From the NCBI RefSeq assembly GCF_900099965.1, contig NZ_FNDJ01000003.1, positions 248,001 through 312,000 of the forward strand: a DNA stretch of 64,000 nt, written 5' to 3'. A program made the translations under genes and the position numbers. Source of the stretch: Nonomuraea jiangxiensis (GTDB lineage Bacteria > Actinomycetota > Actinomycetes > Streptosporangiales > Streptosporangiaceae). This document shows, piece by piece, positions 1 to 8,476 of this stretch (positions are counted from its first letter, which is position 1; every line of letters begins with the position of its first letter). The notes under the pieces are model-generated. The model ran no database searches. It had not been told where the DNA came from and worked only from the letters and a program-made list of their open reading frames with translations.

Positions 1-993
1 GATCCGCTCCAGCGGGTGCTCGCCCTCGGCCGCGAGCTCGCTGACCGCCACGTCCCGGTCGCGCGCCAGGCGTACGGCCGCCTCGCGCCGCCGCGTCACC
101 TGCGGGTGCTCCTCCACGTCGCGCAGCACCACGAGCCTGATCGCGGGGCCCGGCGCGTCGGCGAAGATGTCCCGCTCAGCCAGCGGCCCGTCGAAGGCGA
201 CCACCTGGTTGTGGCAGACCTCGGGCAGCTCGCCGTGGATGGCGGGATATTTCGCGTTGGTGTTGAGCTGGGAGGCCAGCCGGTAGGCCGCCACCCCCGC
301 CGCCGGCGACGACCCCCAGATCATCGGCAGGTTGTCGGCGAGGTCCATGGCCAGCGACTTGCCGGGGTTGATGAACGACTCGCTGGACGGCCTGCACCGG
401 TGTGCCATGTCCTCCAGTGAACTGGCCACCCGTTCGTAGAGGTCGGCGTCGGCCGGGACCAGCCGCAGCGCGGCCGCGGCCACGATCAGCGGGATCGTCA
501 GCAGCCAGATGTTCGCCCTGGACTGGCCGGAGACGGGCACCGGCACGTAGACCGCCGAGGCCTGGGTGGCGATGGCCTCCAGCTGGGAGCCGGGGGCGCC
601 CACGCCGAGCAGCGAGCAGCCCCGCCGCACGGCCTGCATGGCCACGGACACGGTCTCCTCGGCCTCGCCCGAGCTCGACACGACGACGACCAGGTCGGTC
701 GCGCCGACCCAGCCGGGAAGCTGGTAGGAGCGCAGGGACACGACCGGCAGCGGCGCGCCGTTGCCCACCACGGCCGTGAGGATGTCACCCGGAATGCCCG
801 AGCCGCCCATGCCCGCGACCACGATGGCACGCGGGCGCCCCTGGCTCGCCAGGCGGTCGACGCGGGACTCGACGGCGATGCGGTAGCCGGTGCGCACGTG
901 AGCGGCGGAGGCGGCGACCGCGAGCAGCATGCCGCCCGGATCGCCCTCGGTGAGGTGCCGCTGGTCGTCGAGCCGCGCCGGCTCCCAGGTCAC
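1..993 (-). CDS. SIS-domain phosphoglucose/phosphomannose isomerase-like protein (3' end cut by window edge)
   Basis: The frame starts at GTG 993 and stays open to base 1, so about 331 residues are visible and the C-terminus is missing. After an N-terminal helix region comes [15 protein letters not shown], then VVVVSSSGE, the two loops that bind the sugar phosphate in SIS-domain proteins. This matches the actinobacterial bifunctional phosphoglucose/phosphomannose isomerase family, which interconverts fructose 6-phosphate with glucose or mannose 6-phosphate. The start overlaps the stop of the Trm112-like gene (GTGA), which implies translational coupling. With manB next in the run it would feed mannose 1-phosphate synthesis. 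The M. tuberculosis homologue at this place (Rv3256c) is poorly characterised, so substrate is inferred. Confidence 0.85.
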   Translation of the reverse strand, partial: MTWEPARLDDQRHLTEGDPGGMLLAVAASAAHVRTGYRIAVESRVDRLASQGRPRAIVVAGMGGSGIPGDILTAVVGNGAPLPVVSLRSYQLPGWVGATDLVVVVSSSGEAEETVSVAMQAVRRGCSLLGVGAPGSQLEAIATQASAVYVPVPVSGQSRANIWLLTIPLIVAAAALRLVPADADLYERVASSLEDMAHRCRPSSESFINPGKSLAMDLADNLPMIWGSSPAAGVAAYRLASQLNTNAKYPAIHGELPEVCHNQVVAFDGPLAERDIFADAPGPAIRLVVLRDVEEHPQVTRRREAAVRLARDRDVAVSELAAEGEHPLERI

Positions 994-1157
994 GGCTTCC
1001 TGGCCTCGTCGACGAGCAGGACGGGAATGTCATCCCGGACCGGGTAGATCAGGCCGCAACCCGTGCAGGCCAGCTCTTCGGCCTCGGTCTCCGCGCGCAG
1101 CCGGGCCTTGCACGCCGGACAGGCCAGGATCTCCAGCAGCCAGTCGTCGATCTTCAC
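990..1157 (-). CDS. Trm112-like small zinc-binding protein
   Basis: This 55-residue frame starts at GTG 1157 with an AAAGGTG ribosome site just upstream. It reads [14 protein letters not shown] near the start and [20 protein letters not shown] later. That is the Trm112 fold with two Cys-x-x-Cys pairs expected to hold one zinc ion. Trm112 proteins activate methyltransferases in eukaryotes; the short bacterial versions have no settled role. The gene overlaps manB by four bases (GTGA) at its start and the isomerase by three at its end, so all three should be translated as one unit. Confidence 0.85.
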   Translation of the reverse strand: MKIDDWLLEILACPACKARLRAETEAEELACTGCGLIYPVRDDIPVLLVDEARKP

Positions 1158-2503
1158 TCTGACACCTTTCCCACAATGGCGAGGACCTCGTCCCTGATCG
1201 CCGACATCATGCCAGCGTCAGCGGCCTCCGCGTTCAGCCTGAGCAGCGGCTCGGTGTTGGACGTCCGCAGATTGAACCACCAGCCGGACCCGGTCACGGT
1301 CAGCCCGTCGAGCTCGTCGAAGTCACCGCGCCCCGCGAACGCCTCGCGCACCCGCCGCAACGCCTCGCCCTGGTCGGAGACGGCGCTGTTGACCTCGCCC
1401 GAGGAGTGGTAGCGCGAGTAGGCGGCCACCATCTCGGACAACGGCCTGTCCTGCTCCCCCAGGGCGGCCAGTACGTGCATGGCCGCCAGCATCCCGGAGT
1501 CCGCGAACCAGAAGTCACGGAAATAGTAGTGAGCCGAGTGCTCGCCGCCGAAAACGGCGCCCGTGCGGGCCATCTCGGCCTTGATGAACGAGTGCCCCAC
1601 GCGGGTGCGCACCGGGACGCCGCCGTGCTCGCGCACGATCTCGGGCACGCCGAGCGACGTGATCAGGTTGTGGATGATCGTCGCGCCCGGATATTTGGCC
1701 AGCTCCCGCACGGCGACCAGGGCCGTGATGGCCGACGGCGAGACCGACTCGCCGCGCTCGTCGATCACCCAGCACCGGTCGGCGTCACCGTCGAAGGCCA
1801 GCCCCAGGTCGGCACCGCTCTCGACCACCGTCCGCTGCAGGTCGACGAGGTTGTGCGGCTCCAGCGGGTTGGCCTCGTGATTCGGGAAGTCACCGTCCAG
1901 CTCGAAGTAGAGCGGGGTCAGCTCGATCGGCAGCCCCTCGAAGACCGCCGGCACCGTGTGCCCGCCCATGCCGTTGCCGGCGTCGACGACGACCTTGAGC
2001 GGCCTGATGCCGCGCAGCTCGACGAGCGTGCGCAGGTGCTCGGCGTAGCCGGGCAGCAGATCCTTCTCGATCACCGATCCGACCGGCGTGGCCGTGACCC
2101 CGACCAGCTCGGCGGCCCTGTCGCGGATCTCCGTCAGCCCCGTTTCGCCGCCGATCGGCACCGCGCCTGAGCGGCACATCTTCATCCCGTTGTAGCGGGC
2201 GGGGTTGTGGCTGGCGGTGAACATCACGCCCGGCAGCCCGAGGCTCCCGCTGGCGTAGTAGAGCAGGTCGGTGGATCCCAGCCCGGCGTGCACCACATCG
2301 GCGCGACGCGACAGCGCTCCGCGGATGAACGCCTCGGCCAGCGGCACGGACGACTCCCGCATGTCGTGCGCCACCACGACCGACTCGGCACCCATGATCT
2401 CCACGAAGGCCGCCCCCACGGCCTCGGCGGTCGGCTCGTCGAGCTCGTCGGGCACCACCCCGCGAACGTCATACGCTTTGAAGATCTTGGCGAGGTCGCC
2501 CAC
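1154..2503 (-). CDS. manB: Phosphomannomutase/phosphoglucomutase
   Basis: The 449-residue protein is full length for the alpha-D-phosphohexomutase family. The phosphoserine loop is [11 protein letters not shown] (Ser98) and the magnesium loop is DGDADR (238-243). The sugar-recognition segment [10 protein letters not shown] and the C-terminal phosphate-binding segment [12 protein letters not shown] are also present. It converts mannose 6-phosphate to mannose 1-phosphate (and probably glucose analogues) in the cytoplasm, feeding GDP-mannose made by the manC product at 19.3 kb. The start is GTG 2503 with GGAG about ten bases upstream. In M. tuberculosis the gene at this position is Rv3257c, next to the same neighbours. 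Confidence 0.93.
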   Translation of the reverse strand: MGDLAKIFKAYDVRGVVPDELDEPTAEAVGAAFVEIMGAESVVVAHDMRESSVPLAEAFIRGALSRRADVVHAGLGSTDLLYYASGSLGLPGVMFTASHNPARYNGMKMCRSGAVPIGGETGLTEIRDRAAELVGVTATPVGSVIEKDLLPGYAEHLRTLVELRGIRPLKVVVDAGNGMGGHTVPAVFEGLPIELTPLYFELDGDFPNHEANPLEPHNLVDLQRTVVESGADLGLAFDGDADRCWVIDERGESVSPSAITALVAVRELAKYPGATIIHNLITSLGVPEIVREHGGVPVRTRVGHSFIKAEMARTGAVFGGEHSAHYYFRDFWFADSGMLAAMHVLAALGEQDRPLSEMVAAYSRYHSSGEVNSAVSDQGEALRRVREAFAGRGDFDELDGLTVTGSGWWFNLRTSNTEPLLRLNAEAADAGMMSAIRDEVLAIVGKVSE

Positions 2504-2548
2504 TCTCCAGCTCCGCCCTTAGGTCGTTCTCCTCCGTGTAAAACGAGC

Positions 2549-2917
2549 CTACCGGTCGCGATGCTGCTGGGCCGACCTCAGAACGCGCAGGTGCCCCCGG
2601 CGGCCGACCTCGACGCCCTGGCCGACGGGCTCACCGCTGCCGGACGGCGTGGGCCGCGCGGCCTCCCTGACCGCGTTGGCCAGCGCCTCCAGATCGTCGG
2701 AGCTGGGGGACGCGCCGTCCGTCGGCAGGCGTACGACCTCCCAGCCACGGGGAGCGGTCAGCCGCTCGGCGTGTTCGGCGCACAGGTCATAGCAGTGTGG
2801 CTCCGCGTACGTCGCCAGGGGGCCGAGGACAGCGGTCGAGTCGGCGTATACGTACGTGAGCGTGAAGACGGCAGGCTGGCTGCAGGCGGTGCGGGAACAG
2901 CGGCGGACGGGGCTCAC
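2549..2917 (-). CDS. DUF3499 family protein
   Basis: The 122-residue product begins SPVRRCSRTACSQPAV and continues with TYVYADSTAVLGPL and a CYDLCAEHAERL segment. This is the actinobacterial DUF3499 family, with conserved Cys residues (CSRTAC, CYDLC) suggesting metal binding. The function is unknown. I chose GTG 2917 because family members begin at this point; an upstream in-frame GTG at 2953 is possible. It sits 45 bases upstream of manB in the same orientation, matching the Rv3258c-Rv3257c pair in M. tuberculosis. Confidence 0.85.
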   Translation of the reverse strand: MSPVRRCSRTACSQPAVFTLTYVYADSTAVLGPLATYAEPHCYDLCAEHAERLTAPRGWEVVRLPTDGASPSSDDLEALANAVREAARPTPSGSGEPVGQGVEVGRRGHLRVLRSAQQHRDR

Positions 2918-3197
2918 GGAGGGACCGTATCCGGTAAGAGTGCCAGGCGCCACTATCTGAGCGCTCTTTACGAGCGTGTCGCCACAATTCGGACACCTGT
3001 CGCAGGCTTTCGACCCACATGCCCGATGCCATCGGGCTTCCCGGACACCGCTCGCCCGTCACGCAAGCCTCGGTACGCACCTCTAGGCACCCCTGCCTTT
3101 ACCACCCGGGCACTCACTTCAAACCCCCGATTTCGCCTCCGCGCGACGGCGACGCCGCTCCCTGTGACCGCGCGGCCCGCCCCGTACACTTGCTGTC

Positions 3198-3638
3198 GTG
3201 AATCACAAGCGCGGTCCCAGACGGCGCGACCGCCACGGCCGCGGTCTCCGCGGCCCCCTCGCCCCCTCGCACGTGCCCCTGGCCAAGTCCCGCAGCGAGC
3301 GCTTCGACGACCTCGTCCTCGACGCCGTCGACCGGCTCCGTCCCCGCTGGGAGCGGCAGCTGTCGGTGGTGGAGTTCGCGGTCGAGGAGGTGCCGCCGCT
3401 GAGCGAGCTGGGCGACGGCCCGGGGCTGACCTCGGATCCGATCCCCTTCGGCCGCGCGGACACCGCGACCGGCCAGCGTCCGGCCGCGATCGTGATCTAC
3501 CGGCGCCCGCTGGAGGCCAGGGCGAGGGACCGCGACACGCTGGGCGCCATGGTCCACGACACGGTGGTGGAGCAGGTCGCCACGTTGCTGGGCATCTCGC
3601 CGGAGACCGTGGACCCCGGCTACGACGACCGCCGCTGA
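3198..3638 (+). CDS. Metallopeptidase-family protein with degenerate zinc motif
   Basis: The 146-residue protein has a basic N-terminus (RRRDRHGRGLRGPL) and the layout of the minimal-zincin family that includes Rv3259. In typical members the helix reads HExxHxxG; here it reads VHDTVVEQVATLLGI, so the first His stays, the Glu is Asp, and the second His is Gln. Zinc-dependent peptidase activity is therefore doubtful. It is transcribed away from DUF3499 and toward the DUF5719 gene. The family call is firm from the flanking residues and position; the loss of catalysis is inference from the motif. Confidence 0.8.
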   Translation: MNHKRGPRRRDRHGRGLRGPLAPSHVPLAKSRSERFDDLVLDAVDRLRPRWERQLSVVEFAVEEVPPLSELGDGPGLTSDPIPFGRADTATGQRPAAIVIYRRPLEARARDRDTLGAMVHDTVVEQVATLLGISPETVDPGYDDRR

Positions 3639-3656
3639 CCCGGGCCGCGCGAGCCC

Positions 3657-4961
3657 TTACGGCAGCACCACGCGCGGGGAGTCGTCGAGCGGTGGCAGCA
3701 GCGTCCACATCCGGGCCGGGGCCAGCGGCTGGGCCGTGATCAGCAGGCCCGTCTTCTGGTTCTCCTCCACCACCCGCCCGCCGTAGACCTTCCCCGACAC
3801 GGGCGAGACCACCACCGCGAACTCCCCCTTGCCCTTCAGCGGCACGCTCCTGGTCCGCCCGGCCGGCACGGAGACCTCGAACGCCGGCTCCGCCGCCCCC
3901 TCGTCCGGGACCAGCTGCACCCGCACCTTCCCCGGCCCGCCGAGGGCGGTGAGCACCAGCCGCGAACCCGGAAGGTTGCCGGCCACCGCGCTGCCCAGCT
4001 CCAGCGACGCGGTCCCCGCCGTGAACGCCACGTCAGGGTGCCGCCCCGTGCCCGTGATCACCACCCCGGCCACGATCGGGACCGAGGACGTGAGCTCCAG
4101 GGCCGCGGACGAGGCGCCCAGCCCGGTGGTGACGTCCAGCGAGACCACCCCGCCCGCGGGCACGTCCAGGGACTCCCGGCCCCTCATCGCGTACTCGGCG
4201 TCCTCGCCCACCGCCTTGACCCGCACCACCGCGTCGGCCTGGCCGGGCGCGGCGACCAGGAGCTCGCGGCGGCCACCGCCGCCGGGGATCCCGGGCACGA
4301 CGACCCGCGTGGCGGGCGGGGCGGCGGCGGGGAGCCAGTCGACGCCCCCGCTCTCCAGCGTCGTCCTGGCGGCGACGGCCACCCGGCCGAACACGGTGGT
4401 GACGCTCACCGCCATCACGTCAGCGGCGGGGGCGAGGGTCTTGAGGTCGATCTCCCTGTGCGTGCCTGGCGCCACCTCCAGCCCGATCCCCTGGTCGCCG
4501 GAGACCATGCCCTCGGCCGCGTAGACCAGCACATCGACCTGGGCGGGCGCCTTGTCGGCGTTGGTGAGGTGGAGGCGTAGGTCGGCGTTCGCGGGACCGG
4601 GGCCCACCAGCCACGTCGCGGCGGCGGGCTCGGTGCAGCGGACCCCGGCCAGGCCGCGGGCCGCCCCGGCGGTGGCCCGGGTCAGGTAGCCCGCCTCCAG
4701 GCCGGCGGGGCCGCTGGTGACGTACGGCTCGTCCGCCAGGTCCTCGTGCGACAGGGTGCCGGGCAGGTAGACGTCGACCTGCTCGCCCTTGCCGCCGGGG
4801 CAGACCGCGGTGACCGACGCGACCGGGACCTTGCGCGGGCCCGCCACGGGGTGGGTCTGGGGGGCGGCCGGCCTGGTGGCGTACGCGAGGCCGTACAGGC
4901 CCGTCAGGGCGGCGACGACCAGCACCAGCAGGCCGAGCCGATGCTCCACGAACGCCCTCAT
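3657..4961 (-). CDS. DUF5719-type membrane-anchored envelope protein
   Basis: The 434-residue protein starts MRAFVEHRLG and has one N-terminal membrane helix (LLVLVVAALTGLYGLAYA). A long extracytoplasmic region follows, rich in beta strand and in Gly, Val and Pro, with no catalytic motif that I can recognise. This fits the actinobacterial DUF5719 family found beside the large glycosyltransferase of the whiB region. The ATG shares one base with the stop of the upstream glycosyltransferase (TGATG); a GTG three bases earlier would give a GTGA overlap. Tight coupling suggests that it works with the glycosyltransferase in the envelope; that role is inference. Confidence 0.75.
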   Translation of the reverse strand: MRAFVEHRLGLLVLVVAALTGLYGLAYATRPAAPQTHPVAGPRKVPVASVTAVCPGGKGEQVDVYLPGTLSHEDLADEPYVTSGPAGLEAGYLTRATAGAARGLAGVRCTEPAAATWLVGPGPANADLRLHLTNADKAPAQVDVLVYAAEGMVSGDQGIGLEVAPGTHREIDLKTLAPAADVMAVSVTTVFGRVAVAARTTLESGGVDWLPAAAPPATRVVVPGIPGGGGRRELLVAAPGQADAVVRVKAVGEDAEYAMRGRESLDVPAGGVVSLDVTTGLGASSAALELTSSVPIVAGVVITGTGRHPDVAFTAGTASLELGSAVAGNLPGSRLVLTALGGPGKVRVQLVPDEGAAEPAFEVSVPAGRTRSVPLKGKGEFAVVVSPVSGKVYGGRVVEENQKTGLLITAQPLAPARMWTLLPPLDDSPRVVLP

Positions 4962-7762
4962 CACGCACCCGCCAGGGCCGGGGCCGGTGCTTCCGCTTCC
5001 TCGGGCGAACGCCGGCCGGGCGCCGCCAGCAGCGCCATCACCAGCACCAGCGCCCCCTGCGCCAACAGCCACGGCGTGTGCAGGACGCTCACCGGCTGGG
5101 CGGGCACCCGAGTGACCGGCTCGGTCAGCGCCCACACGCCGCCGCCCGTCTCCGACAGGCTCAGGCGCCGCAGCGACGGCTGCGAGTCCAGCGTCCTGGC
5201 CAGCCCGGCCGGGATGGGCGGGGCCACGGCCACCATCGCGATCCCGCTCTCGGCCAGCGCGGCCGCGTCGCCGCCGCGCCCGCCGATGAGCCCCTGCGCC
5301 GCCGCCCCGATCCGGGTGCGGGCCTCGGACGCGACGGGCAGCTCCGACTCCCCGAGCAGCGGGGTACGGCCGTGCAGCACCGTGAAGGACGACCCCTTGA
5401 TCACCAGAGTGCGCTCGCCCTGCGTGGTACGCGCCGCCGCCAGCGCGGGCAGCACGTCGGGAGCGTCCCGCACGAGCGGCCCGCGCACGCCGTTGACCAC
5501 CCAGAAGCCGGCGGCCAGCAGCGGCGTGCTGAACGCCACCGCCACCACCACGCCGGCCCCCAGCCGCCGGGGCCCGCCGCCGACACGCAACTCGCTCAGG
5601 CGATGCGCGGTCAGGCCCACCAGCACCACCAGCCCGGCGCCGGCGAAGGCCAGCGGCACCCCCGGCCAGACCCGGACCCCCGCGACGGTGACCCGGCTGA
5701 CCAGGACGGCCGCCAGCATGCCGTACAGGGCGGTGCCCCAGCCGATGGCGACGATCACGCGCTGGCGGCGCATGAGGAGCGCGGCCAGCGCCGCGACCAG
5801 CAGGCCCGCCGTCACCCAGAACGGCGGCAGCCCAGGCCCGCCCGGACTGAGCGCCGGCAGCGACTCGGGGGCGGGCGAGGCGTCGACCAGCGTCGGGTCG
5901 TTGAGACCCGCTTCGAGCAGGAACCGGCCCGGGTCCGTCGCCAACTCCGCCAGCCACGGGAACAGCAGCGCGACCGGCACCGCGAGCGCGATGGCCATCG
6001 AGACGATCGCGTGGCGGAACGCCACCGCCGCCAGCACCCCCAGCACGGCGTAGAGCGGGTACACCAGCGGCACGAACGCCGTCCCCACGGCCAGCAGCAG
6101 CCCGAGGGCCCAGGCGGTACGGCGGGCGCGCCGCCGCTCGGCGGACACCAGGGTGGCGGTGAGCGAGGCGTAGGCCGGCACCAGCACGAACACCACCGCC
6201 GTGCCCAGCCGCCCCGCCGCCACGGCCCCGGTCGCGACGGGCAGCAGCGCGTACGTCCCCGCCGCCCACGCCCGCGCGGGCACCGCCGGGATGACGTGCC
6301 GGGTGGCCAGGTACGCCGTCGCGCCCGCCAGCGGCACCGAGCCCAGCAGCAGCACGGAGACCGCCAGCCACGTCTTGCCGAAGGCCAGCGTGGAGGCGAT
6401 GGCGAGCACGGCCACGTACGGCGGCGCCCAGTCGGTCGAGCCGAGCCCGACGTCGTGGAACCCCTCGGTGTAGAAGGCCCACAGGTCGGCCGCGCCGCCC
6501 GTCACGGGGACGAGGGCACCGCCGCCGAGCCGTTCGCCGCCCAGCAGTGACCGCTCGGCGACCGCGGCGACCGCTGTCAGCGCGAGCATGAGGACGACGC
6601 CCGGCCGGCTGAGGAAGCGCTTGACGGCGCCGGTGTCCGCCGGGACGACGGCGTACTCGTCCTCGGCGGCCTGCTGCTGCTGGTGATGGCGGCCGGCCGA
6701 GTCGAGGGGCGCCTGGCCGGCGAGGAAGCTCTGCACCATGTCGGTGAGCCGCCGGTAGGCCGCCCCTCGCGGGGTCATCAACCGCTTTATGCGCCTATAT
6801 CCCTTTTTGCGGCCGTGGTGGCGGGCCCGGCGCGCCCGCACCAGCCGGAACGGGTGCGCCAGGACCGAGCCCATGGCCACCACCTCGTCCAGCGCGTTCG
6901 CGGGCTGCTTGCTCACCACGAACAGCAGCGTGCGGAAGGCCGAGCCGACCACATTGCGCAGCAGGGCCCACCACATCGGCCAGAACGGCAGGTTGGCCAG
7001 CACCACGAAGATCGCGTTACGGCGGTCCAGCCGGCGCGGATGATCGCCGCTGACCGCGATGCGCCGCCGCCTGCGGGCCGCCGCCTCGGCGTGCCAGGCC
7101 ACGGCGGAGGTCACGCTCAGGACCTTGTGCCCGGCGTTGCGCACCCGCCAGCACAGGTCGAGGTCGTCGCGGAACAGCGGGAAGAACGGGTCCAGCCCGC
7201 CCACCTGCTCCCATACGTCACGGCGGATCAGCATGCCCGCCGTGGACACCGACAGGACCTCCCGCGTCCCGTCGTGCTGTCCCTGGTCGAACTCGCGCGG
7301 CTCCAGCCCCGTGTCCCTGCGCCCGGTGCGCCCCACGGTCACGCCGAGCTCCAGCAGCCGCCGGCGGTCGAGCCAGTCGCGCAGCTTCGGGCCGAGCACG
7401 GCGGCCTTCGGATCATGCGCGGCGGCGGTGAGCAGCGCCTCCAGTGCCCGCCGGTCGGGGGCGCAGTCGTCGTGCAGCAGCCAGATCCACTCGTCGCGCC
7501 CGCCGGGCGACGGCACCGGCGGCAGCTTCTCCAGCGCCTGCGCGACGGCCTCGCCGAATCCGGTGGAACGGGGCAGGGAGATCAGGCTGCCGCTGCCGAG
7601 CGTCTGGGCGAGCAGGTCGGCCGAGCCGTCCCTGCTGCCGTGGTCGACGCCCGCCACGCGGTCGGGCCGGCGGCTCTGGCTCGCCAGCCCCCGCAGCGTC
7701 TCCCCGAGCCAGCGCGCGCCGTCGTGGGCGACGACGATCGCGGTGACGTACGGGCGGGACAT
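4961..7762 (-). CDS. Large membrane-embedded family 2 glycosyltransferase
   Basis: The 933-residue protein begins MSRPYVTAIVVAHDGARWL at ATG 7762, with AGGAG about twelve bases upstream. Residues about 1-280 are a GT-A domain: WIWLLHDDCAPD provides the DxD-like metal site and DPFFPLFRDDLDLCWR is the ED-type acceptor motif. Beyond about residue 370 come ten or more hydrophobic helices, ending in a short soluble tail. Such fusions add a sugar to a lipid-linked or exported glycan. It shares a base with the DUF5719 gene and lies downstream of whiB. The acceptor cannot be told from the sequence. Confidence 0.85.
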   Translation of the reverse strand: MSRPYVTAIVVAHDGARWLGETLRGLASQSRRPDRVAGVDHGSRDGSADLLAQTLGSGSLISLPRSTGFGEAVAQALEKLPPVPSPGGRDEWIWLLHDDCAPDRRALEALLTAAAHDPKAAVLGPKLRDWLDRRRLLELGVTVGRTGRRDTGLEPREFDQGQHDGTREVLSVSTAGMLIRRDVWEQVGGLDPFFPLFRDDLDLCWRVRNAGHKVLSVTSAVAWHAEAAARRRRRIAVSGDHPRRLDRRNAIFVVLANLPFWPMWWALLRNVVGSAFRTLLFVVSKQPANALDEVVAMGSVLAHPFRLVRARRARHHGRKKGYRRIKRLMTPRGAAYRRLTDMVQSFLAGQAPLDSAGRHHQQQQAAEDEYAVVPADTGAVKRFLSRPGVVLMLALTAVAAVAERSLLGGERLGGGALVPVTGGAADLWAFYTEGFHDVGLGSTDWAPPYVAVLAIASTLAFGKTWLAVSVLLLGSVPLAGATAYLATRHVIPAVPARAWAAGTYALLPVATGAVAAGRLGTAVVFVLVPAYASLTATLVSAERRRARRTAWALGLLLAVGTAFVPLVYPLYAVLGVLAAVAFRHAIVSMAIALAVPVALLFPWLAELATDPGRFLLEAGLNDPTLVDASPAPESLPALSPGGPGLPPFWVTAGLLVAALAALLMRRQRVIVAIGWGTALYGMLAAVLVSRVTVAGVRVWPGVPLAFAGAGLVVLVGLTAHRLSELRVGGGPRRLGAGVVVAVAFSTPLLAAGFWVVNGVRGPLVRDAPDVLPALAAARTTQGERTLVIKGSSFTVLHGRTPLLGESELPVASEARTRIGAAAQGLIGGRGGDAAALAESGIAMVAVAPPIPAGLARTLDSQPSLRRLSLSETGGGVWALTEPVTRVPAQPVSVLHTPWLLAQGALVLVMALLAAPGRRSPEEAEAPAPALAGA

Positions 7763-7851
7763 GGGTGGACGACTCCTGGGGGGTTGATCAGCGCACTCAC
7801 CGAAGAGGTCAAGCGGGCTCACCATACCGGTCAAAGGCCATCACGCATGCT

Positions 7852-7885
7852 AAAAGGGGCCACACGGCGGCCCGCGTGACCCCTT
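7852..7885 (-). terminator. Rho-independent terminator after whiB
   Basis: On the minus strand this reads AAGGGG, CAC, CGG, a four-base GCCG loop, then CCG, GTG, CCCCTT and a T-run of four. Two G-T pairs interrupt an otherwise complete stem of about 14 pairs. It lies 12 bases past the whiB stop and should separate whiB from the glycosyltransferase gene. Confidence 0.85.
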
Positions 7886-7896
7886 CGGCCATATAC

Positions 7897-8157
7897 CTAA
7901 ACGGCCTGGCGCTTGATTCGTCTGCGCTCCCGCTCGGACAGTCCACCCCAGATGCCGAACCGCTCATCGTGCTCGAGTGCGTATTCAAGACACTCGGCAC
8001 GGACCTCGCACGATCGGCAAACCTTCTTGGCCTCTCGGGTGGAGCCGCCCTTTTCCGGGAAGAACGCCTCCGGATCAGTCTGCGCGCACAACGCACGCTC
8101 CTGCCAGCCGAGTTCTTCAGCGTCAAGCTGATCCTGTGCGATGACCGGATCGGTCAC
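7897..8157 (-). CDS. whiB: WhiB/WhmD-type iron-sulfur transcription factor
   Basis: The 86-residue protein has the four iron-sulfur cysteines (Cys24, Cys47, Cys50, Cys56) in the Wbl pattern C-x22-C-x2-C-x5-C. The turn GIWGG (68-72) and a basic C-terminus (RERRRIKRQAV) follow. The stretch EKGGSTREAKKVC is nearly that of Streptomyces WhiB and mycobacterial WhiB2/WhmD, which drive sporulation septation and cell division. The start is GTG 8157 with GGGAGGTG upstream. Its place between the glycosyltransferase and fbiA matches Rv3260c. Wbl proteins act with a sigma factor or a BldM-like partner; the partner is not in this window. Confidence 0.95.
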   Translation of the reverse strand: MTDPVIAQDQLDAEELGWQERALCAQTDPEAFFPEKGGSTREAKKVCRSCEVRAECLEYALEHDERFGIWGGLSERERRRIKRQAV

Positions 8158-8476
8158 TGCACACCTCCCTGCCGCCCGCCCGCAATGGAGCCCCCCATGG
8201 ACGCCTTCCTTAGTACCCACCCACAGGAAGGCGTAACAACATGGTTGTAATTACACGCGCGTGCCGTAGGTGACGTCAAGCGGCATGCAGGTATCCGGGG
8301 AAAGACCAGATCTCGCCCCGGTGTGCTTGGCATGTGATGTTCGCCCCCCGCCGCCGCCCGGCTGTGCTTGGCCTCGGCAGGAGTTGTTCAACGCTGTCAG
8401 CGGTCGGAACCGTACCAGGGCGGGATAGACGCCCGCCCCCGGCCCACCTTCTCTCTAGCCGTTCATTGCTGGTCCG
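8158..8476. promoter_or_regulatory. 319-base intergenic region upstream of whiB
   Basis: No convincing gene lies here. Reading toward whiB it must carry the whiB promoter. I see an inverted repeat, TAACAAC-ATG-GTTGTAA (8234-8250, one mismatch), and a duplicated decamer TGTGCTTGGC at 8322-8331 and 8363-8372. Either could be a regulator site; neither matches a consensus that I can name with confidence. The left 80 bases are AT-richer than their surroundings. Confidence 0.4.

Noticed and set aside
3657..6482. A 941-codon minus-strand frame covering the DUF5719 gene and half of the glycosyltransferase
   Set aside because: Past 4961 the text is Gly/Ala/Arg-rich shadow of the glycosyltransferase frame, which has clear GT2 motifs.
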